Numbered from the stretch's first letter, positions 34,338-44,241 are shown. The stretch: 54,235 nucleotides of DNA from an uncultured Barnesiella sp. (GCA_944320015.1 CALUFO010000017.1:1-54235); one strand, 5' to 3'. Numbers and translations: made by a program. The notes: generated from the sequence alone by a model not told the origin.

Positions 34338-35495
34338 TCACTCCCGGCCATCCTCGGCATCGGCTGTATCGGCCGGCTGTCCGGTCGGTTGTTCTGTTGG
34401 TTGTTCAACAGGCTTTCCCACATCGTCTCCAATCACATAGCGCTGGTAATAAGAGAGGCACAACGTTGTCAATGGCAAAGCGATAATCATGCCGACAAAG
34501 CCAAGCAAGGTTCCCCAAATCGACAGCGACAACAAGATAATCGCCGGATTCAGTCCGGTCACCTTGCCCATGACCCGGGGAACGATAAAGGTATCTTCTA
34601 TAATCTGCACTACGATAAAGACCAATATGCAAGCGCCAAAGAGTAGCCAGAAGTTAGTTCCCGTATCCGACGCCGAGACGAGGCACAGCAAAATCGTGGG
34701 AATAATACCCACAAGCTGCAAATAGGGAACCATGTTCAACAACCCGATAAACAAGCCCAAGACGATGCCCAACGGCAAGCCCACAATCATAAACCCGATG
34801 CTGAACAGCACGCCCACCAAGCCGGCGACCAAGGCCTGTCCCCGGAAGTAACGGTTCATACTATCCTCGATATCGTTTACCACCGACACGACCATAGGCC
34901 TATATCGCTGTGGAATCATTCGTTGGAATCCGGCCAGAATTTTATCATAGTCGAGCAAGATAAAGACAATATACAAAAATACGATCAGCCAACTGACTAC
35001 GTTGATAATCCCGCCTACCGACCCCGAAATGAAGCCCCATGCTCCCGAAAAACTTTTCTTGATAACCGCAAGCCACTGTTCCCGACTAAGCAAACTCGAC
35101 AACTCGGAAAAATTCACATTCTGGCTGATAAAATCGTGTACCGATTGCGGGACAAAAGGAATACTCGAAGAGTTGTAGACATAATCGCTCATCAATTGGC
35201 GCATGTGCCCAATCTCGTCGATAATCGACGGCAGAAACAGCACACACAACAACGAGAGGGTAATCAGCACCTCCAAGAACGAGAGCGTGATAGCGACCAC
35301 CCGCCCCTTCAATTTGAATACCCGTTTGTTATAAACCACCAACGGATTGAGCATATAAGCGATGATCCAAGCCACAAGAAACGGAAGCAACGCCCCCCGC
35401 AGAATATAAATCAAATAAAACAAGCCCACAAGGGTGATTACTCCGAACAAGATGCGGATCACACGGTCAAAGGTATATGGCTGTCGTTCCATCAT
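34338..35495 (-). CDS. AI-2E family transporter
   Basis: 385 residues with about eight membrane segments and the C-terminal family region GLPLGIVLGLFIGLLNMVPY, IEDTFIVPRVMGKVTGLNP and LSIWGTLLGFVGMIIALPL. The family includes the autoinducer-2 exporter TqsA and sodium/proton antiporters, so the substrate is open. The last ~20 residues are a proline/glutamine repeat (VEQPTEQPTGQP), probably disordered. It starts 54 nt after the thymidine kinase stop and is likely co-transcribed. Confidence 0.9.
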   Translation of the reverse strand: MMERQPYTFDRVIRILFGVITLVGLFYLIYILRGALLPFLVAWIIAYMLNPLVVYNKRVFKLKGRVVAITLSFLEVLITLSLLCVLFLPSIIDEIGHMRQLMSDYVYNSSSIPFVPQSVHDFISQNVNFSELSSLLSREQWLAVIKKSFSGAWGFISGSVGGIINVVSWLIVFLYIVFILLDYDKILAGFQRMIPQRYRPMVVSVVNDIEDSMNRYFRGQALVAGLVGVLFSIGFMIVGLPLGIVLGLFIGLLNMVPYLQLVGIIPTILLCLVSASDTGTNFWLLFGACILVFIVVQIIEDTFIVPRVMGKVTGLNPAIILLSLSIWGTLLGFVGMIIALPLTTLCLSYYQRYVIGDDVGKPVEQPTEQPTGQPADTADAEDGRE

Positions 35496-35549
35496 GACAA
35501 ATCACAATTTAATTCACACTCTACATAACCCCTTTTTCGCCGTCGAGGT

Positions 35550-36152
35550 TTACTCGGCATGCTCTTTATTTTCCCGAGCCTGCATCTCTTGCAGGTAGCA
35601 GCGGCGGCACAGCGGCTGGTATTCGTTCTTCTCGCCCAGCAACACCCGCTTGTCATTATCGACCAACCGATAGGAATAGTTGGCTAAATGTCCGCAATTC
35701 ACACAAATGGCATGCACTTTATACACATCGTCGGCTATGGCCAGCAACGCCGGCATAGGGCCGAAAGGCACCCGGCGGAAGTCCATATCCAAACCGGCGA
35801 CAATCACCCGAGTCCCGTTGTTGGCCAACTCGCTGCATACCTCGACGATGCCCTCGTCAAAAAATTGAGCCTCGTCGATGCCCACGACATCGACCCCCGA
35901 GGCCATGAGCAATATACTGTGTGAATTGTCTACCGGCGTAGAAAGTATCGAGGTGCTATCGTGCGAAACAATATTCTCCTCGGAATACCGCACATCGATA
36001 GCGGGCTTGAAAATTTCAACTCGCTGACGGGCTATCTTCGCCCGCTTCAACCGGCGAATCAACTCCTCTGTCTTGCCTGAGAACATCGACCCGCATATCA
36101 CCTCTATGCTTCCCCGGCGATTCGTCTCGTAATTATTTTCGGTCAAAACCAT
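35550..36152 (-). CDS. tdk: Thymidine kinase (type II)
   Basis: A 200-residue thymidine salvage kinase. Walker [12 protein letters not shown], the DEAQFFDE motif, FRRVPFGPM (lasso/substrate region) and four zinc ligands in CVNCGH and CRRCY are all present. Length is normal. It has its own consensus promoter at 36217-36187. Confidence 0.95.
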   Translation of the reverse strand: MVLTENNYETNRRGSIEVICGSMFSGKTEELIRRLKRAKIARQRVEIFKPAIDVRYSEENIVSHDSTSILSTPVDNSHSILLMASGVDVVGIDEAQFFDEGIVEVCSELANNGTRVIVAGLDMDFRRVPFGPMPALLAIADDVYKVHAICVNCGHLANYSYRLVDNDKRVLLGEKNEYQPLCRRCYLQEMQARENKEHAE

Positions 36153-36186
36153 GATTGTCGTTATATCTATATTTTATATTTCCCAA

Positions 36187-36217
36187 CAAAAATAAAAAGA
36201 TAGTTCGACTTTGGCAA
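36187..36217 (-). promoter_or_regulatory. tdk promoter, Bacteroidota type
   Basis: Minus strand TTG (36217-36215), 20-nt spacer, TATTTTTG (36194-36187). The 332-bp divergent gap to dacB otherwise contains only a small UUCG-loop stem (TTATC/GATAA, 36373-36386) and the dacB promoter. Confidence 0.65.
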
Positions 36218-36430
36218 CCTTTATATCCCTATTTCTCTCGCCGAGAAGATATACACTCTTCTCTCTTACACATTCCGCCACCCGGGAATACACTTTTTCG
36301 TTCGCCCTACCCCCACCACCCCGTTTCAACTATAAAGCGGCACAACCCGATTTGCTTTTGTTCTCGTTTACATTATCTTCGGATAAGATAGGATGCTCGG
36401 CATAGGACAAAATGAAAACTTTGTTTCCGT

Positions 36431-36462
36431 TTGTCTCTGTGCTCGCCTTTCGTTATCTTTGT
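36431..36462 (+). promoter_or_regulatory. dacB promoter, Bacteroidota type
   Basis: TTTG (36431-36434), 20-nt spacer, TATCTTTG (36455-36462); the start falls ~16 nt before the ATG at 36485. An upstream in-frame ATG/GTG would lie across this promoter, which supports the chosen gene start. Confidence 0.82.
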
Positions 36463-36484
36463 AATTAATAATCCTCAAAAAGCA

Positions 36485-37888
36485 ATGAAAAAGACAATCG
36501 CCCTATACACTCTGCTCTTGGCTTCATTGCCGGGCATCGCCTCGTCACGACAAGCGATCGACTCGTTCGTCGCCGACCCTTCTCTCACATCGGCCTCGGT
36601 CGGGATTTGCATCACCAATGTGACGACCGGCGAGACGGTCGCCGCCTTCAACGACCGGCAAGCCATCATTCCGGCGTCAACCGTCAAAATCATCACCACA
36701 GCTACGGCTTTACAACTATTGGGCCCTACATATCGCACCCACACGACAGTAGGATACACCGGGACAATCGACGAAACCGGCAACCTGCATGGCGACCTCG
36801 TCATACGGGGAGGCGGCGATCCCTCCTTGGCTTCGGCCTATGGCAGCCGCCCGGCCGACGACTTCATAAACCAAGTCGTTTCCTCGATAAAATCGCACCA
36901 TATCCAATCGGTCGAAGGGGGTATCGTCGTCGACAACTCGCTGTTCGACGGGCATGCCGTATCGCCAAAATGGATGGTAGAAGATATTATTTGGGACTAT
37001 GGAACGGGATGCCACGCATTCTCCTACAAAGACAACCGGATAGACATCGACCTGCGATACAACGGGAAAGAATACGACATAACCGGCATACAACCGGCCG
37101 GACGGTTTCTTGTCGAGACCGATTTGGTTAAAGGCGAAGAAGAGGATATCACCGTCGGGCACAACGGCAATCGATATACTATCGTCGGAACCATTCCCAA
37201 ACGGAAGAACCGCTGCCGGCTCTCCCTGTCGGTAGATCGCCCCGACGCACTGTTTGTCCAAGAGCTGACCGACAGGTTACGCCTGTCGGGAATAAATATC
37301 GGGGGAGAAAACCGCCCCGGTGACAGCCCGGCCGAAACCACTCTGCTCCGTTATCCGTCCGACTCTCTGGCCTACTGGATACGAAGCCTGAACATACGCA
37401 GCGACAACCTCTACGCCGAAAGCCTGCTTCGCCATTTGGCGCTACCTTCCCAAAAAACAGGAAGCGCGAAAGACGGCATTGCCCGCATTCGCCAATATTG
37501 GCAACCGCTCGGAGCCGATTCACTCGAACTATTCCTCTACGACGGCTCGGGACTGGCTCGCAACAACAAAATATCGGCGAGATACTTAGCCCGGGTGCTC
37601 GAAAAAACCGCTCAAAACACCTCGATAGCCGAGACGTTCGTGCAATCCATTCCCTTAGTGGGGAAAGAAGGTTCGGTCGCCTCGTTCATGCGCGACAACA
37701 AACTCCCCGGAGAGTTGCGACTGAAAAGCGGCAGTATGAGCGACGTCCTTGCCTATGCCGGTTATTACACCACCCCCGACAATCGGTATGCAATCGTCAT
37801 CTTGGTCAACAACTACACCTGTAAACGTCCTCAACTGAAATACAAAATCGCTACCTTGCTGACACAGATACTCTCTAAAAAAGAGTAA
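36485..37888 (+). CDS. dacB: D-alanyl-D-alanine carboxypeptidase/endopeptidase (PBP4, peptidase S13)
   Basis: A 467-residue periplasmic enzyme that trims or cleaves cross-links in peptidoglycan. Signal peptide ends near GIASS. The active-site trio is complete: SxxK in IPASTVKIITT, SxN in IRSDNLYAE and KSG in LRLKSGSMSDV. An insert domain between the SxxK and SxN motifs is as in PBP4 of E. coli. Start at 36485 with good signal peptide and promoter just upstream. Confidence 0.92.
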   Translation: MKKTIALYTLLLASLPGIASSRQAIDSFVADPSLTSASVGICITNVTTGETVAAFNDRQAIIPASTVKIITTATALQLLGPTYRTHTTVGYTGTIDETGNLHGDLVIRGGGDPSLASAYGSRPADDFINQVVSSIKSHHIQSVEGGIVVDNSLFDGHAVSPKWMVEDIIWDYGTGCHAFSYKDNRIDIDLRYNGKEYDITGIQPAGRFLVETDLVKGEEEDITVGHNGNRYTIVGTIPKRKNRCRLSLSVDRPDALFVQELTDRLRLSGINIGGENRPGDSPAETTLLRYPSDSLAYWIRSLNIRSDNLYAESLLRHLALPSQKTGSAKDGIARIRQYWQPLGADSLELFLYDGSGLARNNKISARYLARVLEKTAQNTSIAETFVQSIPLVGKEGSVASFMRDNKLPGELRLKSGSMSDVLAYAGYYTTPDNRYAIVILVNNYTCKRPQLKYKIATLLTQILSKKE

Positions 37889-37966
37889 TCCCTCCAAAAA
37901 ATTTTTATACAATATACACATCTATCATTTTATTTCTATTTTTGTAAAACAACTAAATTTTGTCCC

Positions 37967-38911
37967 ATGACACGAGATAGCCGTATCGCATACATCATAA
38001 ACCGGTTGGGCGAGCTGCGGGAACTCCTGCTCGTCATCGAGCAAGCGGGCGACGCCGCACCCGGCATTCTGCTGAAACTGGCCAAAGAAAAAGCCGAAGA
38101 GATTGACCGCTCGACCCGGGACTTGCGAAGTCCTCATTTTTGGGAAGAACTGCAAAACCACGAACCTTTTGCCCAAGACGAACCGGTTCAAGAAACTCCC
38201 ATAGAGGTACAACCCGCCTCCTCCGAACAGGCAGAGGTGGCATATACGGCGCCCATGACCGACGAAGCGACAGAACCGGCCGATAAAGAGCCTCAACCGG
38301 AGGCCGCCTCGGACGACAACCAAACAGGCTTCGATAATCCGGGATACACGCTCTCCGAAGAAATACCGCCACACGACGACAAAGAGGCGCAAGAAGAAAC
38401 GGTACCGGAAACCGCCAATGAAGACTCTGCCGAAGAAGCGGAAGACGACAACCTCTACCCGTGGGAAAGACTAAGCGACGAAGAACAATCGATCGCCCAA
38501 AACGAGGACGAGGAAGAAGACGAGGACGACGATACCGACATGGATTCGGACGATGAAGAAATCGATGACTACGACGGAAACGACCTATATGAAGATCCGG
38601 AAGACGGGGACGACATGGACGACGACAAAAACACCGAAGACACAGCCGCCTCGCCCCTGACACTCGAAGAGGCTTTGCAACGCCAACAAGCCAAAGAATT
38701 GCGCAAAGCGTTGAGTCTGAACGACCGGTTCCGGTTCCGCCGCGAGCTTTTCGGGAACAGCGACATTCGCATGAACGAGACCCTCGCCCTCATCGACGCC
38801 ATGCACTCCTACGAAGAAGCCGAAGACTATATATTGAACGACCTCAGTTGGGACGAAGAGAATCCCGAGGTGGCCGAGTTTATGAAAATCGTGCAAAAAC
38901 ATTTCTTATAA
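37967..38911 (+). CDS. Acidic low-complexity protein, Bacteroidota-specific, unknown function
   Basis: A 314-residue soluble protein. The first ~65 residues form helices (RIAYIINRLGELRELLLVIE), residues ~70-235 are extremely rich in Asp/Glu with runs such as NEDEEEDEDDDTDMDSDDEE and DLYEDPEDGDDMDDDKN, and the last ~75 residues form a conserved-looking helical region (SLNDRFRFRRELFGNSD, ALIDAMHSYEEAEDYIL). The C-terminal part looks like the functional core, the acidic part a disordered linker. Function not recognised. A -7 box TATTTTTG lies at 37937-37944. It precedes rsmI by 11 nt. Confidence 0.75.
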   Translation: MTRDSRIAYIINRLGELRELLLVIEQAGDAAPGILLKLAKEKAEEIDRSTRDLRSPHFWEELQNHEPFAQDEPVQETPIEVQPASSEQAEVAYTAPMTDEATEPADKEPQPEAASDDNQTGFDNPGYTLSEEIPPHDDKEAQEETVPETANEDSAEEAEDDNLYPWERLSDEEQSIAQNEDEEEDEDDDTDMDSDDEEIDDYDGNDLYEDPEDGDDMDDDKNTEDTAASPLTLEEALQRQQAKELRKALSLNDRFRFRRELFGNSDIRMNETLALIDAMHSYEEAEDYILNDLSWDEENPEVAEFMKIVQKHFL

Positions 38912-38922
38912 TCCCCACGACA

Positions 38923-39645
38923 ATGGCAAAATTGTATGTAGTACCTACTCCGGTAGGAAATCTCGAAGACATGACATTCCGAGCCATTACCGTTCTGCGG
39001 GAGGTCGATTGCATCTTGGCCGAGGACACCCGCACGAGCGGCATCCTATTGAAACACTTCGACATACACACCCGCATGCAATCGCATCACAAATTCAACG
39101 AGCATCAAACAGTCGAGGGAATCGCCTCGCGCATCGAAGGAGGAGAGACGATAGCGCTCATCTCCGACGCCGGAACTCCGGCCATCTCCGACCCGGGATT
39201 CCTCTTGGTGCGCGAATGCCGTCGGAGAGGAATTACCGTCGAATGCCTGCCGGGAGCCACCGCTTTTGTCCCGGCGTTGGTCGCTTCGGGGCTACCCAAC
39301 GAAAAATTTTGCTTCGAAGGATTTTTACCTCAAAAAAAAGGTCGAGCCACACGGTTGGCACAACTGGCCGAAGAACCGAGAACCATTATCTTTTACGAAT
39401 CTCCGTTCCGCCTGCTCAAAACACTCACCCAGTTCAAAGAGACATTCGGCGGAGAGCGAGAAGCCTCGGTCAGCCGCGAAATCTCCAAGCTACACGAAGA
39501 AACCGTGCGAGGAAATATCGACGAACTGATAGCCCACTTCTCGGAGCATGAGCCCAAAGGCGAAATCGTCATTATCGTAGCCGGGGCGCCCGAAAAACCC
39601 AAAGAAACTAAGAAAAACAAATACTCCACCGATAACCATTTGTAA
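38923..39645 (+). CDS. rsmI: 16S rRNA (cytidine-1402-2'-O)-methyltransferase
   Basis: RsmI methylates C1402 at the decoding centre of 16S rRNA. The 240-residue protein opens with LYVVPTPVGNLEDMTFRAI (SAM site), followed by LAEDTRTSGILLKHF, ISDAGTPAISDPGF, CLPGATAFVPALVASG, FEGFLPQKKGRATRL and FYESPFRLLKTL. The ATG at 38923 is used, 11 nt after the previous stop; longer frames read into that gene. C-terminal tail is lysine-rich and slightly short of the usual extra domain. Confidence 0.95.
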   Translation: MAKLYVVPTPVGNLEDMTFRAITVLREVDCILAEDTRTSGILLKHFDIHTRMQSHHKFNEHQTVEGIASRIEGGETIALISDAGTPAISDPGFLLVRECRRRGITVECLPGATAFVPALVASGLPNEKFCFEGFLPQKKGRATRLAQLAEEPRTIIFYESPFRLLKTLTQFKETFGGEREASVSREISKLHEETVRGNIDELIAHFSEHEPKGEIVIIVAGAPEKPKETKKNKYSTDNHL

Positions 39646-39663
39646 ATTTAATTTTTTATCATT

Positions 39664-40539
39664 ATGAAAAAGGCTATTACGGCTGCCCTCGCAGCATCTG
39701 TTTTGATGATAGGTTGCTCCAACCCATCGAGCGAAGTGAAAAGACTTCAAGCCGAGAACGACTCGCTCCTGAAAGTCAATGCGCAAACAACCGCCGACTT
39801 CAACGAGATGATTCAACTCATGAACGATGTGGAAGAAGGTTTCCGACAAATAAAAGAAGCCGAGAACTACTTGGTTACCCAAAAAGACGCCAATGGAGAG
39901 GTTTCGCTCACCACTCGCGAGCAAATCAAAAACGACATGACTCTGGTCGCCGAAACTTTGCAAAAAAACAAAGAGCGGCTCGAGAAACTGCAAAAACAAC
40001 TCAACCAAAGTAAAAACCAATCGGCGGCTCTCCAAAAAACAATTACCCGCCTTCAAAACGAAATTACCGAAAAAACCGAGCTGATTACCTCGCTGCAAGA
40101 ATCACTCGCCAACCGCGATGTGCGCATTGCCGAGCTGGACGAAGCCGTTAACAATCTCACCGGACAAGTGGAACACCTCACTACCGAAAACGAACAGCAA
40201 AAAGAGGTGCTCATGACCCAAGACGAGGCTCTCAATACCGTTTACTATGCGTTGGGCACCAACAAAGAGTTGAAAGAACAGAACATTGTCAAGGGTGGCG
40301 GACTCTTCTCCAAAAAGAAAGTCTTGGAAGGCGACTTCAACAAAAACTACTTCACGGCTGTCGACATGCGTCAGTTGCTCGACATTCCGTTCGATAGCAA
40401 AAAGGCCAAGCTCCTGACCAATCACCCCGAAGGAAGTTACGAACTTCAAAAAGACAACAACGGCTACCTCACGCTGGTAATCACCAGCCCCGAAACCTTT
40501 TGGAGCCTAAGCCGTTACTTAGTTGTCGAGTTGCACTAA
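39664..40539 (+). CDS. Coiled-coil lipoprotein of unknown function
   Basis: 291 residues with a signal peptide and lipobox LMIGCS (C18), then about 150 residues of heptad-like helices (VKRLQAENDSLLKVNAQTT, LQKNKERLEKLQKQLNQSKN, NLTGQVEHLTTENEQQKE) and a globular C-terminus (LFSKKKVLEGDFNKNYFT, FWSLSRYLVVELH). This domain plan recurs in Bacteroidota; I would call it an envelope lipoprotein with a long periplasmic rod. It follows rsmI by 18 nt. Confidence 0.75.
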   Translation: MKKAITAALAASVLMIGCSNPSSEVKRLQAENDSLLKVNAQTTADFNEMIQLMNDVEEGFRQIKEAENYLVTQKDANGEVSLTTREQIKNDMTLVAETLQKNKERLEKLQKQLNQSKNQSAALQKTITRLQNEITEKTELITSLQESLANRDVRIAELDEAVNNLTGQVEHLTTENEQQKEVLMTQDEALNTVYYALGTNKELKEQNIVKGGGLFSKKKVLEGDFNKNYFTAVDMRQLLDIPFDSKKAKLLTNHPEGSYELQKDNNGYLTLVITSPETFWSLSRYLVVELH

Positions 40540-40960
40540 CGACAGGAACAGAATAGCACATTCTCCCATAGGATAAAGTGTGCCTTTCCTGCGTTTTCAT
40601 CATATCCCAACAGCGGCTCAAAAGCCTCGGGAAAACAAAACTAACCAAGATATGAAACATTTACATCGATGGATTTGACTGCTTGCCTGCAAAAATAGTA
40701 TTCAAGCCTACAAAAACACCGAGTACTGAGGGAAAATTCAGCATACAATAAATAACTAAGTGTTGATCTTACAAACCGGGTGCGGCGTGATGAATCTTCA
40801 CATCTCCGCCGCACCCGGTTCTATTTTATGCCACAAGGGGGCATGGAATAAAAAAATTTTTTCATCTACTACCTACCCCCAAAGAGATACATGAATCTCT
40901 TTCCCCCGTTAACACCGATGGAGCCCCACCGGTTTTCTACTAATCCGGAGGACACCCCTA
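40540..40960. other. Non-coding gap with two hairpins
   Basis: 421 bp with no gene. It holds the large stem at 40774-40820 (listed separately), a stem AAAGAGAT / ATCTCTTT (40881-40902) and an imperfect stem between AACACCGATGG and CCACCGGTTTT near 40910-40936. The last is followed on the plus strand by TTTTC. Confidence 0.5.
40774..40820. terminator. Strong hairpin between two convergent operons
   Basis: A 13-bp perfect stem AACCGGGTGCGGC (40774-40786) / GCCGCACCCGGTT (40808-40820); the 21-nt loop contains a nested GTGA/TCAC stem. Followed on the plus strand by CTATTTTATG, so the U tract is broken. Probably the end of the rsmI-lipoprotein transcript, possibly acting from both sides. Confidence 0.75.
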
Positions 40961-42178
40961 TCACTCATCGACATGCAGTGTGTGCCCCATTCGTTTCTCT
41001 TTGGTCAACAAGTAACGACGGTTGTACTTGTTGGGAGTCACCTCGATAGGCACATTCTCGACAATCTCCATACCATAGGCCTCCAACCCGATGCGCTTCA
41101 CCGGGTTGTTGGTCATCAAGCGTAATTTATGAACGCCTATATCCCGCAAGATGCTGGCTCCCACACCATAATCTCTCTCGTCGGCCTTGAATCCGAGGTG
41201 CAAATTGGCATCCACCGTATCGAGTCCGCCCTCTTGCAAACGATAAGCCCGTATCTTATTCATGAGCCCGATTCCCCGACCCTCCTGATTCATATACACA
41301 ATCACACCTTTTCCCTCGGCCTCGACCGCCTGCATGGCCTTATGCAACTGTTCGCCGCAATCGCAACGCATCGAGCCAAATATATCGCCCGTCATGCACG
41401 ACGAGTGAACCCGCACCAAAATAGGTTCTTCGGGCTCCCATGTCCCTTTTATCAAAGCGATGTGTTCCAATCCATTGGATAGCTGGCGGAATGGTATCAA
41501 CCGGAAGTGACCATACTCCGTAGGCATATCTACCTCGTCGCCACGCTCCACCATCGACTCCTGTCTCAACCGATAGGCTATCAAATCGCGTATGGCGATA
41601 ATCTTTATGCCGAATTTCTCGGCTACCTTCTCCAACTGGGGCAAACGGGCCATCGTCCCGTCCTCATTCAGTATCTCGATCAACGCAGCCGCCGGATACA
41701 AACCGGCCAATCGGGCCAAATCGACAGCGGCCTCGGTATGTCCGGCTCTTTTCAATACTCCCTTATCTTGGGCATACAAGGGATTGATATGTCCGGGACG
41801 GCCAAAGGTCTCGGGAGTCGAAGCGGGATCGGCCAAAGCCCGTATCGTCGCGGCTCGGTCGTGGCTCGACACCCCGGTCGTACACCCCTCCAACTTGTCG
41901 ATAGTCACCGTAAACGGTGTGCCCAACATAGAAGTATTGTGGTTGACCTGTCGATACAGATTCAATTCTTCGCATCGCTGCATCGTGATAGGAGCGCACA
42001 GCACACCCCGTCCGTTGGTCAACATGAAATTCACTTTCTCGGGCGTAATAGCTTCGGCGGCGATGATAAAATCGCCCTCGTTCTCGCGATCTTCATCATC
42101 GACGACAATCAGGAATTTGCCTTGCCTGAAATCCTCGATGGCTTCTTCGATCGAACTTAAAATAGTCTCTTTATTCAT
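40961..42178 (-). CDS. ribBA: Bifunctional 3,4-dihydroxy-2-butanone-4-phosphate synthase / GTP cyclohydrolase II
   Basis: Supplies both precursors of riboflavin. The 405-residue protein has the RibB half (residues 1-~205: [50 protein letters not shown]) fused to the RibA half ([20 protein letters not shown] zinc site, [35 protein letters not shown]). Both active sites look intact. It follows the LptF/G gene by 3 nt, so the two are an operon. No FMN riboswitch was seen in front of this operon. Confidence 0.96.
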   Translation of the reverse strand: MNKETILSSIEEAIEDFRQGKFLIVVDDEDRENEGDFIIAAEAITPEKVNFMLTNGRGVLCAPITMQRCEELNLYRQVNHNTSMLGTPFTVTIDKLEGCTTGVSSHDRAATIRALADPASTPETFGRPGHINPLYAQDKGVLKRAGHTEAAVDLARLAGLYPAAALIEILNEDGTMARLPQLEKVAEKFGIKIIAIRDLIAYRLRQESMVERGDEVDMPTEYGHFRLIPFRQLSNGLEHIALIKGTWEPEEPILVRVHSSCMTGDIFGSMRCDCGEQLHKAMQAVEAEGKGVIVYMNQEGRGIGLMNKIRAYRLQEGGLDTVDANLHLGFKADERDYGVGASILRDIGVHKLRLMTNNPVKRIGLEAYGMEIVENVPIEVTPNKYNRRYLLTKEKRMGHTLHVDE

Positions 42179-42181
42179 AGC

Positions 42182-44125
42182 TTATATAATTTTTCCTTCT
42201 ATCCTATCGGCTTCTTCTTTTTCCAACAGTGTGCACAACTCGCCATTGGTGTGAATCACCCCTTCGACCTCGTTGCGCAACAGCCGTTGCTGGTAAGAGC
42301 CTATCCAGTAGAGCGGCAGTCCCACAGGGAAAAACACAACCAGCACATAACCCCATTTCACCGAAGGTGCCGGACGGTACACCCACAAATTGCGCAAAAT
42401 GGGATAATCCATCAATTTACTAATAACCAGCTGGCTATGGCTGTTCGACACATAATCGACCAACTCGTTGATTTGGTTGCCCAGTTTCACAATCGACTCT
42501 CGGTCATACCCATACAGGCAATACTTCCAGTACGATTGCCGTTTGCGTCCTATCTTGTCGAGTAGACTATGGCAGGATTCCGACAGCCGTTGAGCCTTCT
42601 CTATCGCCACCCGGGGATACATATCTTCGATAATCACCTCTTTCAGCACCACCTTACGCAGTTCTTGACGACCGAGCAATTTCTTGAAAAAGTTGATGTA
42701 GGCATCGGGATTAAACACGGCCGAATCCTTCACCGCCTTATATGTGAGGAAGATACCCAATGGCAAGAGAACCGCCGAGCTGAGCCACATACCTTCCCAC
42801 ACTTCCCATCGGCCGTCACGAGCCAACTTATATCCGCTATTGTCGATAATGTAGTAGAAGATAAACATAAACACCGACACCACGACCGGCATGCCCAACC
42901 CTCCCTTGCGAATAATGGCACCAAGAGGGGCTCCTATGAAAAAGAAGATGATGCAGGCAAACGACAAGGTAAATTTCTTGTACATCTCGATTTGGTGCCG
43001 CCTGATGACTTTATTCTCGTCGCTCACCGTGTAGCTGCGGAACTCATAATCCGATTTATATCGTTCGGCGCGAGCCACCGCCCGGTCGAGATACAACTGT
43101 TTGCGTTGGAGATTTTCCCCGGCGAAAATGCTGTCGAGATTCAAGTTTCCCGCCTCGGCGATAGCCTGCTGTTCCCGTATCGAATCCTTGGCCGAAACCC
43201 GCACTCCCGGCCGGTCATACAAAGCGAAATAGCCCGAAGACTTCAAACTGTTGGCATAATTGTCGCCGATACTGTCCACGCGCTGGGTCATCGAATCGAT
43301 CGACGATTGCAAAGCCGCCAAATCTTTCCCGATATACTGGTTTTGCATAATGCCGTCGTCCATTCGGTTGAAGTTGGCATCGAACGCGATCATAATCTCT
43401 TTCATCGAGAACGTCTCCCTACGATACGGGATATTTTTGCTCGTACTCGTGCGCTGGTCGCGCAAGTTTTCAAAAGACTCCCCGTGATAAAGGGTCAGGA
43501 AAAGATGCTCTTTATCGTCGGTCATTCTCATCTTGCCCGAGTCGGCCAAGATAATCATGGCATTGTCAAACCCCGACGACATGTCGTAAATCATCACATC
43601 ATAGAGCATGCCGGTCTTGTGGTCCTTCTGTTTCACATACAGGTTATACCCGCTTATCTGGTCATAAAACACCCCCTCGGGAATATCGAGCTCGGGTGAC
43701 TTCTGCCGCATGGAATAGAGCAGTGTCCACATCTTCACCTGCGATTTGGGCAAGACATTGTTCTGGAAAAAAAACGCTCCGATGGCGACAAATATCAAGA
43801 ACACCACCAACGGCCGCATAATCTGGAGCAACGAAATACCCGCCGCCTTGATCGCCAACAGTTCCAGCCGCTCGCCCAAATTCCCAAACGTCATCAACGA
43901 CGCCAACAGAATCGCCAACGGCAACGCCATGGGAACCATCGTCACGGCGGCATAAAAAAACAATTCGGCCAAGACCGACATCTCGAGCCCCTTCCCTACC
44001 ATCTCATCGACATACCGCCACAAAAATTGCATCAGCACGATGAAGAGGCAGATGAAGAATGTCATCAGAAACAGAGGGAGGAAACTTTTTAGGATAAACC
44101 TATATAGTCGTTTGATATAGAACAT
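42182..44125 (-). CDS. LptF/LptG family lipopolysaccharide export permease, enlarged
   Basis: A 647-residue membrane protein from the ATG at 44125 (12 codons downstream of the longest frame). The N-terminal ~350 residues fit the YjgP/YjgQ family: FYIKRLYRFILKSFLPLFLM, MVPMALPLAILLASLMTFG, LPKSQVKMWTLLYSM and a large periplasmic loop, then membrane segments at about 375-450. The C-terminal ~200 residues (two further hydrophobic segments at ~455-475 and ~590-610) exceed the usual ~360 residues of LptF or LptG. LptB/LptC and the second permease are not in the window. -7 box TACTTTTG at 44155-44148. Confidence 0.88.
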   Translation of the reverse strand: MFYIKRLYRFILKSFLPLFLMTFFICLFIVLMQFLWRYVDEMVGKGLEMSVLAELFFYAAVTMVPMALPLAILLASLMTFGNLGERLELLAIKAAGISLLQIMRPLVVFLIFVAIGAFFFQNNVLPKSQVKMWTLLYSMRQKSPELDIPEGVFYDQISGYNLYVKQKDHKTGMLYDVMIYDMSSGFDNAMIILADSGKMRMTDDKEHLFLTLYHGESFENLRDQRTSTSKNIPYRRETFSMKEIMIAFDANFNRMDDGIMQNQYIGKDLAALQSSIDSMTQRVDSIGDNYANSLKSSGYFALYDRPGVRVSAKDSIREQQAIAEAGNLNLDSIFAGENLQRKQLYLDRAVARAERYKSDYEFRSYTVSDENKVIRRHQIEMYKKFTLSFACIIFFFIGAPLGAIIRKGGLGMPVVVSVFMFIFYYIIDNSGYKLARDGRWEVWEGMWLSSAVLLPLGIFLTYKAVKDSAVFNPDAYINFFKKLLGRQELRKVVLKEVIIEDMYPRVAIEKAQRLSESCHSLLDKIGRKRQSYWKYCLYGYDRESIVKLGNQINELVDYVSNSHSQLVISKLMDYPILRNLWVYRPAPSVKWGYVLVVFFPVGLPLYWIGSYQQRLLRNEVEGVIHTNGELCTLLEKEEADRIEGKII

Positions 44126-44241
44126 TCTTTTGCCGATTATCAGAATGCAAAAGTAACGCAAAAAAATGAATTTCCGAAAAAGCTGTAACGTTTATTGGGA
44201 AGATTCGCCCAATCCCGGCGATATTCCTCTCCCCCCGAGAG

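Noticed and set aside
34370-34410. Short repetitive DNA near the end of the AI-2E transporter gene, first suspected as a tandem repeat or CRISPR remnant
   Set aside because: It encodes the Pro/Gln-rich tail (EQPTEQPTGQP) of the transporter; spacing and units do not fit a CRISPR array.
42569-43699. 376-residue plus-strand frame opposite the LptF/LptG gene
   Set aside because: Antisense shadow of a well-supported membrane protein; no signal peptide, domain or start signals.
42179-44241. FMN riboswitch upstream of the ribBA operon
   Set aside because: Neither the region before ribBA (3 nt) nor that before the LptF/G gene contains the conserved FMN element bases; none reported.
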